From: Aromatoleum buckelii
GTDB taxonomy: Bacteria; Pseudomonadota; Gammaproteobacteria; Burkholderiales; Rhodocyclaceae
DNA: 64,000 nt
NCBI RefSeq assembly: GCF_012910785.2
Contig: NZ_WTVH02000010.1
Location: forward strand, 1,054,001-1,118,000
Direction: 5' to 3'
A model generated the notes under the pieces. The model saw only the letters and a list, made by a program, of their open reading frames with translations. It searched no databases and had not been told where the DNA came from. Shown here in pieces: positions 58,290 to 64,000 of the stretch. Position 1 is the first letter of the stretch. Every line of letters begins with the position of its first letter. The translations under genes and the position numbers were made by a program.

Positions 58290-59204
58290 ATGAGCCCATT
58301 CTCGCTGTCGCTTTCCCGTTTTCGCCGCATCGGTCGAGTCAGCCGCGAAAACGGCGTCCGGCCGCAGGTCCTTGCGACGCTTCTTTCCGTCGTGCTGCTC
58401 GCGTCGCCGCTGCCGGCGGCTGCCGATACCGCGAGCGGACCTGCCGCGACGCTCGCAATGGTGTATCGCGACGACGTCGATCCGGCGGCATACTGGGTCA
58501 GCGAAAAGCTCGACGGCGTGAGGGCACTGTGGGACGGGCGGATGTTGCGCTTTCGCAGCGGGCAGCCGATCGCGGCACCGCAATGGTTCCTGGACGGCTT
58601 GCCGCGGGAGGCGCTCGACGGCGAGTTGTGGATCGGCCGGCGCAGCTTCGAGCAGCTGTCGGGCGTGGTGCGCAAGCAGCAACCGGTCGACGACGAATGG
58701 CGGCAGGTACGTTACATGGTGTTCGAGATGCCGGAAGCACCCGGCAGCTTCACCGCGCGCATCGCCAGGATCAGGGCAGTCACGGCCGGCGGGCCGCCGT
58801 GGCTGGAGGCGGTCGAGCAGTTTCGTGTCGCCAACGCGGCAGCGCTGCAGCGCCGCTTCGAGCGTGTCGTCGCTGCCGGGGGAGAAGGCCTTATGCTGCA
58901 TCGCGCCGATGCGCAGTGGGTTGCCGGGCGCAGCGACGTGCTGCTGAAGCTGACGCCCTGGCTGGACGCCGAAGCGCGCGTCGTGGCGCATCGGCCCGGC
59001 AAGGGCCGGCTCCAGGGCATGCTCGGGGCGCTCGAAGTCGAAACGCCCGACGGACGCCGCTTTCGCATCGGCAGCGGATTCTCCGACGCGCAACGGCGCG
59101 CTCCTCCGCCCATTGGCGCGACCGTGACCTACCGTTACCGCGAACTCACCGCGAAAGGCCTGCCGCGCTTTCCCCGTTACCTGCGGGTGCGCGAACTGCC
59201 GTGA
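58290..59204 (+). CDS. exported minimal ATP-dependent DNA ligase (LigE type)
   Basis: This 304-residue protein has the adenylation site Lys73 in [13 protein letters not shown], motif III region YMVFEMP, motif IV GEGLMLH and motif [11 protein letters not shown] short OB-fold follows, ending [10 protein letters not shown] signal-like segment ([19 protein letters not shown], about 27-45) precedes the catalytic domain, so it should act in the periplasm, as proposed for LigE during DNA uptake. It lacks the extra domains of eukaryotic ligases. ATG 58290 has GGAGG ten bases upstream; ATG 58254 is the alternative. Confidence 0.87.
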   Translation: MSPFSLSLSRFRRIGRVSRENGVRPQVLATLLSVVLLASPLPAAADTASGPAATLAMVYRDDVDPAAYWVSEKLDGVRALWDGRMLRFRSGQPIAAPQWFLDGLPREALDGELWIGRRSFEQLSGVVRKQQPVDDEWRQVRYMVFEMPEAPGSFTARIARIRAVTAGGPPWLEAVEQFRVANAAALQRRFERVVAAGGEGLMLHRADAQWVAGRSDVLLKLTPWLDAEARVVAHRPGKGRLQGMLGALEVETPDGRRFRIGSGFSDAQRRAPPPIGATVTYRYRELTAKGLPRFPRYLRVRELP

Positions 59205-59312
59205 TTCGGCCGTGATTCGTCGCGGCGCATGCAGGTGGACAGATTCTAAGCCGTGTCCGGGCCGACCCTGTCAGGGACCGGCCGGGGGACCACCATCGGT
59301 GCGGGCAGCCGG

Positions 59313-59318
59313 TATAAT
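59313..59318 (+). promoter_or_regulatory. -10 box upstream of the small ORF/mipA unit
   Basis: TATAAT lies 39 bp before the small ORF. The -35 is not recognisable. The rest of the gap after the ligase gene (59205-59312) shows no coding frame of interest. Confidence 0.5.
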
Positions 59319-59356
59319 TCCGCGCGATCAGCGAAATGAAGATTCATCCGGGAGGC

Positions 59357-59455
59357 ATGATGGCAGGTGTGGAGTTCGGTCGGGTTTCGGCCCGGTCGAT
59401 CACGGCGACAAGCGGCCCGGACTCGGGAGCGTACGTTCTGGCCGTGGCCGAATGA
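59357..59455 (+). CDS. small ORF translationally coupled to mipA
   Basis: This 32-codon frame starts ATGATG, with a near-perfect GGGAGG site one base upstream of the first ATG and four bases upstream of the second, and a TATAAT box 40 bp before. The peptide (MAGVEFGRVSARSI, then SGPDSGAYVLAVAE) has no feature I recognise. Its stop overlaps the mipA ATG as ATGA, and mipA has no ribosome site of its own. It may be a real small protein or a leader that controls mipA translation. Confidence 0.5.
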   Translation: MMAGVEFGRVSARSITATSGPDSGAYVLAVAE

Positions 59456-60315
59456 CCGCCGTGCGCCGGAGTTGCCTGCCGAGGCGGGCACGCGCAGTCG
59501 TCATGGCAGGCATGCTCGTGGCGGCCGGAGCGTGCATCGCTGCAGACGATGAAAAACCGCTGTGGGAACTCGGTGCGGGAGTCGGCGTGCTGCAGTTTCC
59601 GGCGTATCGCGGCTCGGACGAGAACCGGGTGTTCGTGCTTCCCGTGCCATACGTGATCTACCGCGGCGAATTCCTGAAAGCGGACCGGCGCGGCCTGCGC
59701 GGCACGTTCTTCGACTCCGAGCGGGTCGAGCTCAGTCTGAGCCTCGCCGCGTCGCCCCCGGCCAGCAGTGAGGACGTGGACGTGCGCGCCGGCATGGACG
59801 ATCTCGAGCCGACGGTCGAGATCGGACCCTCGCTGGACGTGCGCTTGTGGCAGAGCGCCGACGAGCGCCGGAAGCTGCGCGTACGCTTGCCGCTGCGCGT
59901 CGGGGTGACGGTCGAAAGCCATCCCGAATCGACCGGGTGGCAGTTCACGCCGCAGCTCAACCTCGACTGGCGTGACCCTCCCGGGATGGACGGCTGGACG
60001 CTCGGGCTCGTCGCTGGCCCGGTGTTCGGCGACCGCCGCCAGCACCGTTATTTCTATGGCGTCGATGTGCGCGATGCGACCGCCGCCCGACCCGTATACG
60101 ACGCGCAAGGCGGCTATGCCGGCACGCAGTTCCTCGCAGCGCTGTCGAAGCGGTTTGCAGGTGGGTGGGCCGGCGCTTTCGTCCGCTACGACACGCTGGC
60201 CGGCGCGGTATTCCTCGACAGCCCGCTTGTGACGAGCCGCAATTACTTCGCCGCGGGCTTTGCCGTGACCTGGCTGATCGGCGAATCCTCGCAGCGGGTG
60301 CTGGCCGATGAGTGA
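59452..60315 (+). CDS. MipA/OmpV-family outer-membrane protein
   Basis: This 287-residue protein has a signal peptide (about 1-30, VVMAGMLVAAGACIAA) and a beta-barrel of alternating hydrophobic strands. It has the family start WELGAGVGVLQFPAYRGSDE, VPYVIYRGEFLKADRRGL and the ending FAAGFAVTWLI. MipA can scaffold murein enzymes and OmpV members act as porins, so the role is open. The start overlaps the small upstream ORF, and the end overlaps the acyltransferase gene by 8 bp. Confidence 0.87.
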   Translation: MTAVRRSCLPRRARAVVMAGMLVAAGACIAADDEKPLWELGAGVGVLQFPAYRGSDENRVFVLPVPYVIYRGEFLKADRRGLRGTFFDSERVELSLSLAASPPASSEDVDVRAGMDDLEPTVEIGPSLDVRLWQSADERRKLRVRLPLRVGVTVESHPESTGWQFTPQLNLDWRDPPGMDGWTLGLVAGPVFGDRRQHRYFYGVDVRDATAARPVYDAQGGYAGTQFLAALSKRFAGGWAGAFVRYDTLAGAVFLDSPLVTSRNYFAAGFAVTWLIGESSQRVLADE

Positions 60316-61138
60316 GCCCGCAATCCGGCGTAGCTGGCTGCGCGTCGCGCACGAAACCGTGCTGCTGCACCTCGGCCTCTTCTACCTCGGGACGGTGTGC
60401 CTGCTGTGGACGCCGTTCGCAATGGCGCTGCAGCCGCTGCTGCCAGGCTCGCTCGGGCGGCAGCTCGGGCGTCGCGTGATCAGCTGGAACTTCCACGGCT
60501 ATCTGCGCTTCCTGACCTTGATCGGCGCGTGCCGCTTCGATCTGCGCGAACTCGATGCGCTGCGTGGGCAAGGGCCGCTGATCCTCGCGCCGAATCATCC
60601 GTGCCTGCTCGACGCCGTGATGGTGATTTCGCGCCTGCCCGACGTCGCGTGCATCATGAAGGCGGGGCTGATGGACAACGTTTTCCTCGGCGCAGGCGCA
60701 CGCCTTGCCCGTTACATCCGCAACGATTCACCGCTGCGCATGGTCATGCGCGCGACCGAAGACTTGGCCGCTGGAAGTCACCTGCTGGTCTTTCCGGAAG
60801 GGACGCGCACGACTAGACTGCCTATGAACCCATTGATGAGCAGTGTCGGGTTGATCGCACGCCGCGCGAAAGTGCCGGTGCAGACGATCTTCATCGAAAC
60901 CGCGTCGCCGTACCTGTGCAAGGGCTGGCCGCTGTTCCGCCGGCCTGAAATGCCGGTCACCTACCACGTGCGGCTCGGCAAACGCTTCGAGCCGGCACGC
61001 AATGTGCAGGAATTCATGCGGGAACTCGAACACTACTTTGCGTCGGAACTCCAGCATGCAACGCTTCCCGACTTTCCGGCATCCGCAGCGTCGCCCCGAC
61101 GGCACGACGACGCCGCAGCCAGCGCCGAGCGCGGCTGA
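60308..61138 (+). CDS. PlsC-like lysophospholipid/acyl-chain acyltransferase
   Basis: This 276-residue membrane acyltransferase has one or two N-terminal helices (LLHLGLFYLGTVCLLW), the catalytic NHPCLLDAV (NHx4D) near residue 98 and LLVFPEGTRTTR near 163. It resembles 1-acyl-glycerol-3-phosphate acyltransferases, but similar enzymes occur in aryl-polyene clusters, where they attach the pigment to a lipid. The position next to a GT2 gene and facing polyketide-type genes favours the latter. It overlaps mipA and the next gene. Confidence 0.85.
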   Translation: MSEPAIRRSWLRVAHETVLLHLGLFYLGTVCLLWTPFAMALQPLLPGSLGRQLGRRVISWNFHGYLRFLTLIGACRFDLRELDALRGQGPLILAPNHPCLLDAVMVISRLPDVACIMKAGLMDNVFLGAGARLARYIRNDSPLRMVMRATEDLAAGSHLLVFPEGTRTTRLPMNPLMSSVGLIARRAKVPVQTIFIETASPYLCKGWPLFRRPEMPVTYHVRLGKRFEPARNVQEFMRELEHYFASELQHATLPDFPASAASPRRHDDAAASAERG

Positions 61139-61919
61139 ATCCGCTTCCACTCACCTGCTGCTGATCCCGAGCTACAACCCGGGAAGCAAGGTTTTCGACA
61201 CCGTGCGCGCGGCGCGCCGGGAATGGCTGCCGGTGTGGGTCGTCGTCGACGGCAGCACCGACGGCACGACCGAGGCTCTGCGGGCGATGGCGGACGACGA
61301 TCCGGGGCTGCGAGTCATCGTGCTGCCGAAAAACCTCGGCAAGGGCGCGGCGGTGCTCCACGGTATCGAGCTCGCTGCGGGCGAAGGCTTCACGCACGTG
61401 CTGACGATGGATTCGGACGGCCAGCACCCGGCCGAGCTGATTTCGGACTTCATGGCGGCGTCGCAGGCGCGGCCCGAAGCGATGATTCTTGGTGTGCCGG
61501 TGTTCGACGCCGGTGCTCCGGCGCTGCGCGTGCGGGGCCGGCGCGTGTCGAACTGGTGGGCGAACCTCGAAACCTTGTGGACGGGAATCGGCGATTCGCT
61601 GTTCGGCTTCCGCGTCTATCCGATCGCGCCGCTTGCGCGCGTGATGCGCGGGCAGCGCTGGATGCGCCGTTTCGATTTCGACCCCGAAGCGGTCGTGCGG
61701 ATGAGTTGGGCCGGCGTGCCGCCGGTGAACCTGCCGGCGCCGGTGCGATACTTCGCGCCCGACGAAGGCGGCGTATCGCATTTCAACTACCTGCGCGACA
61801 ACCTGCTGCTGACGTGGATGCACACGCGGCTGTTCTTCGGCTTCCTGCTGCGCCTGCCGTTGCTCGCCGCGCGGCGCTACGCTTCCGGCCGCGGCAAGCG
61901 CGCCGAGCGTCAGAGTTAG
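61056..61919 (+). CDS. family 2 glycosyltransferase
   Basis: This 287-residue GT-A-fold enzyme has LLLIPSYNPG, VVVDGSTDGTTEAL, NLGKGAAVLHG and the metal-binding DSDGQHP, typical of GT2 polyprenol-type transferases. The C-terminal part has WMHTRLFFGFLLRLPLL, suggesting membrane contact. ATG 61056 lies inside the acyltransferase gene (83-bp overlap); the first conserved strand begins only at about residue 32. It ends convergently with fabG (4-bp overlap). Sugar unknown. Confidence 0.87.
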   Translation: MQRFPTFRHPQRRPDGTTTPQPAPSAAESASTHLLLIPSYNPGSKVFDTVRAARREWLPVWVVVDGSTDGTTEALRAMADDDPGLRVIVLPKNLGKGAAVLHGIELAAGEGFTHVLTMDSDGQHPAELISDFMAASQARPEAMILGVPVFDAGAPALRVRGRRVSNWWANLETLWTGIGDSLFGFRVYPIAPLARVMRGQRWMRRFDFDPEAVVRMSWAGVPPVNLPAPVRYFAPDEGGVSHFNYLRDNLLLTWMHTRLFFGFLLRLPLLAARRYASGRGKRAERQS

Positions 61920-62635
61920 ATCATCCCGCCGTTGATCGAGATCACCTGGCCGCTGATGTACGCGGCCTGGTCGGACGCGAGGAAACCGACCAGGTCGGCG
62001 ACTTCCGCCGGGCGGCCGGCACGTTTCATCGGCACCAGCCGGGCGATCGCGGCCGCGTCGAACGTGTCTTCGCTCATCGCCGTGTCGATGATTCCCGGTG
62101 CGACGACATTGACGGTAATGCCGCGGCTCGCGAGTTCCTGCGACAACGAGCGGCTCGCCGAATGCAGCGCCCCTTTCGCCGCAGCGTAGTTCGTCTGGCC
62201 GCGGTTGCCGGTGATCGCCGCAACCGACGAGATCGTGATGATGCGCCCCCAACGAGTGCGGATCATCGGCATCGTCAGCGGCTGCGTGACATTGAAGAAC
62301 CCGTTCAGTGACACGTCGATGACGCGCTGCCACTGCTGCGCGCGCATCCCCGGGAACACCGCGTCGTCGTGGATGCCGGCATTGTTCACGAGGATCTGGA
62401 TTGGCGCTTCGGCGAGCAGGGTCTCGAGCGTGGCCGATGTTGCGGCGGCATCGGTGACATCGAACCCGACTGGCGTTGCGCTGCCGCCGCCCGCCAGGAT
62501 GTCGTCGACGAGCGCGCGCGCCTGGTCGAGGTTGCGATGAGCATGGACGAAGACGTGGCAGCCGTCGGCTGCGAGGCGGCGGCAGATCGCGGCGCCGATG
62601 CCGCCGCTGCCGCCGGTGACCAGGGCGCGTTTCAA
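61916..62635 (-). CDS. 3-oxoacyl-ACP reductase (FabG/ApeQ-like)
   Basis: This 239-residue short-chain dehydrogenase has the Rossmann motif VTGGSGGIGAAI, NNAGI, and the catalytic Ser in ITISSVAAITG with YAAAK. It ends in VISINGGMI, typical of FabG. The start is TTG 62635, which overlaps the dehydratase stop and has GGAG upstream. It would reduce beta-ketoacyl-ACP in fatty-acid or aryl-polyene elongation; the neighbouring genes favour the aryl-polyene role. Confidence 0.92.
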   Translation of the reverse strand: MKRALVTGGSGGIGAAICRRLAADGCHVFVHAHRNLDQARALVDDILAGGGSATPVGFDVTDAAATSATLETLLAEAPIQILVNNAGIHDDAVFPGMRAQQWQRVIDVSLNGFFNVTQPLTMPMIRTRWGRIITISSVAAITGNRGQTNYAAAKGALHSASRSLSQELASRGITVNVVAPGIIDTAMSEDTFDAAAIARLVPMKRAGRPAEVADLVGFLASDQAAYISGQVISINGGMI

Positions 62636-63111
62636 GGGAGACTCCGGGAAAGGCCGGCGCCGGGCGCGGCCGCATCGAGAATCACTGCGGCACGCCCCGA
62701 AACGAGCGTCGTGCCTGCGGCGCAGACGGTGAAACCGTACAGCACCTGGCTGTCGTTGCCGGTTAGCCGCTCCGCACGGACTTCGAGTTCACCGGCAATG
62801 GTGTCGAGCTGCGCCACGGCGAGCTCGACGCTGCGCACGCTGGCGAGGTAACCCGCACGCGGCGTGCCATCGGCTGGTGCGAGCAGCGCGCCGTGGACCG
62901 CCATCGCCTGCGCCGCATATTCGATTGCGGCAGTCGCTGGCAGGCCACGCGTATCGCGTAGCGGATTGGCCCGATCACGGTGGCTGGTCGCCCGGCAGCG
63001 GATCGATTCGGCGTCCCACGCATCGACCCTGTCGAGCAGGCACATCGAGCCGTGATGCGGAATGCGCGCGGCGATCGCGGCGCGGTCCAGTGGCGCCGGT
63101 TGCGAGGTCAT
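62632..63111 (-). CDS. ApeP-like 3-hydroxyacyl-ACP dehydratase
   Basis: This 159-residue hotdog-fold protein has IPHHGSMCLLDRVDAWD, SHRDRANPLRD and LPATAAIEYAAQAMAVHG. That pattern is that of the ApeP family of dehydratases in aryl-polyene clusters, and differs from FabZ and FabA. It overlaps both neighbours by about four bases, so four genes (ketosynthase, chain-length-factor-like, dehydratase, reductase) form a tight operon. Confidence 0.87.
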   Translation of the reverse strand: MTSQPAPLDRAAIAARIPHHGSMCLLDRVDAWDAESIRCRATSHRDRANPLRDTRGLPATAAIEYAAQAMAVHGALLAPADGTPRAGYLASVRSVELAVAQLDTIAGELEVRAERLTGNDSQVLYGFTVCAAGTTLVSGRAAVILDAAAPGAGLSRSLP

Positions 63112-63917
63112 GCGCTGAAGTCGACCGCGACGCGGGCATGGTCGAGATAGTCGAGCACGATCCGCCCCGCTTCGCCGCGCGCGATCGCGGCGAGCAGCGG
63201 TAGGCTGCGGGCAGCGGGAATCGCGCGGCGCAACGTGTCGAGGGCCGGATCGGCGAGCGCGTCGGCCGCGGCAGTCGTCAGCCCGGCACGGATGCGGCCG
63301 AAGTGAGTCGCGCCCGGCTCCGGCGTCAGCAGCAGCGCCGTGCCGAACGCATCGGGCACCGGGCGCGCCGCGCGTAGCGGTTCCGGGTAGTCGGCATCGT
63401 AGGCGATCAGCAGGCTCGGCACGCGCTCGACGCTGACCTGCACCAGCGCTTCGAGGAGTCCCGCGGCGAAGCTGCCGTCGAACGCGCACAGCACGGCTGC
63501 CGGAGCCGTCGCGCCGGTTGCGATGCCCCAGTAGCCGGCAGCGGCGTTATGCACCGAGTTGTGAAAACGGGTCGGCGAGACCTGGCGATCGTCGGATGCC
63601 AGCGCTTCGCAGATCAGGTGGCAGTTGTGGCCGTCGCCGCCGGACGAACTGAACACCGTTGCGAGAGCCGATGCGTCGGCTCCGGCGGCCGTCACGGCTT
63701 CGAGGCCGACGGTCAGCGCGAGCTTGACGACGCGCACCGAACGGCGCCGTTCGGCCGCGGGCAGCTGTTCCGGCGCGCTGAGCACGGTATCGGCCGGCAC
63801 CCAGAGGGCCTCGCCGGCGAGGATCGCGGCGGCGCCGGGCCAGTCGCGCAGGCCCGGGCCGAGCAGGCCGATGCCGCTGATCCACGCGCCGGGCAGCGAA
63901 CGGGTCGGGCCGGTCAT
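63108..63917 (-). CDS. ketosynthase-like chain-length-factor protein (ApeC-like)
   Basis: This 269-residue protein has the fold of a beta-ketoacyl synthase N-terminal half (SGIGLLGPGLRDWP, VFSSSGGDGHNCHLICEAL). It lacks the catalytic cysteine context and much of the C-terminal half; the region SPTRFHNSVHNAAAGYW is typical of the Ketoacyl-synt_2 family. In aryl-polyene systems ApeC-type proteins pair with ApeO as a chain-length factor. It overlaps the partial ketosynthase upstream by four bases. Family assignment is firm; partner role is inferred. Confidence 0.85.
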   Translation of the reverse strand: MTGPTRSLPGAWISGIGLLGPGLRDWPGAAAILAGEALWVPADTVLSAPEQLPAAERRRSVRVVKLALTVGLEAVTAAGADASALATVFSSSGGDGHNCHLICEALASDDRQVSPTRFHNSVHNAAAGYWGIATGATAPAAVLCAFDGSFAAGLLEALVQVSVERVPSLLIAYDADYPEPLRAARPVPDAFGTALLLTPEPGATHFGRIRAGLTTAAADALADPALDTLRRAIPAARSLPLLAAIARGEAGRIVLDYLDHARVAVDFSA

Positions 63918-64000
63918 TGCGCGCGGCCGATCACGAGGCTGCAGTTCGTGCCGCCGAAGCCGAACGAGTTGCTGAGCACGCGCCGGACGCGTGCCGGGCG
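63914..64000 (-). CDS. beta-ketoacyl-ACP synthase, C-terminal end only
   Basis: The minus strand at the right edge encodes the last 28 residues of a ketosynthase, with the diagnostic NSFGFGGTNCSLVIG near the C-terminus (Asn and Phe-Gly-Gly-Thr loop near the active site), and stops at TGA 63914-63916, overlapping the next start. The rest, including the catalytic cysteine and histidines, lies outside the window. It is probably the ApeO/ApeR-like partner of the chain-length factor. Confidence 0.85.
   Translation of the reverse strand, partial: RPARVRRVLSNSFGFGGTNCSLVIGRAQ

Noticed and set aside
59212-59451. Upstream extension of the mipA reading frame
   Set aside because: The added 80 residues have no similarity to MipA, and the signal peptide begins only after ATG 59452.

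Overview
The window is about 64 kb of GC-rich, densely coded bacterial chromosome. Gene content and order point to a betaproteobacterium of the Rhodocyclales, in the Azoarcus/Aromatoleum/Thauera range. The main evidence is rpsP-rimM-trmD-rplS, pepA-holC with valS nearby, ilvB-ilvN-ilvC-psd-pssA, panC/panB/dNK/folK/pcnB and hda next to a PerM permease. The taxonomic call is inference from synteny and protein style. No rRNA, tRNA, CRISPR array, transposase or integrase was found.

Layout. 1-2511: the 5' half of an N-acetyl sugar amidotransferase (surface glycan), then an overlapping alkylation-repair pair (methyltransferase plus AlkA). 2555-2690: a strong candidate for an unannotated small RNA with its own promoter. 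2797-8171: moaC, a BepA-like periplasmic protease, a TusA-family protein and valS. 8490-12942: a three-gene type I secretion module (CAP/RTX exoprotein, ABC exporter, membrane-fusion protein) lying between valS and the holC-pepA genes that normally adjoin it. 15607-19934: lptFG and the rpsP ribosomal operon. 20125-25683: a PilZ-like protein, a YihY-family protein, wrbA, DUF2069 and leuA, the last with a leucine-rich leader peptide and attenuator-like hairpins.

25730-32249: a heme/redox accessory block. It contains a cytochrome b/flavin reductase, a PepSY protein, a diheme cytochrome (DHC) and an SHP-type oxygen-binding cytochrome c. Facing it are a second PepSY protein and an OmpR/PhoQ-like two-component system. 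Two 38-bp operator-like sequences with identical geometry lie about 70 bp upstream of the two PepSY genes, suggesting one local regulon. 32371-37427: phosphatidylethanolamine and branched-chain amino acid synthesis. 37534-39362: an ECF sigma factor (apparently CTG start) followed by a membrane DUF3619 protein, a DUF3106 protein and an RDD protein. 39542-50211: pepN, a CBS protein, pantothenate and folate genes, pcnB, a HAD phosphatase, hda and a permease. 50364-57147: purM and an RND efflux operon ending in an unknown membrane protein. 57127-59204: miaA and an exported LigE-type DNA ligase.

59357-64000: convergent operons encoding a coupled small ORF, a MipA-like porin, a PlsC-like acyltransferase and a GT2 enzyme, against FabG, an ApeP-like dehydratase, a chain-length-factor-like ketosynthase and the end of a true ketosynthase. 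This looks like the edge of an aryl-polyene (xanthomonadin-like) pigment cluster running off the right end. Start codons are often GTG or TTG; the choices made are explained gene by gene.
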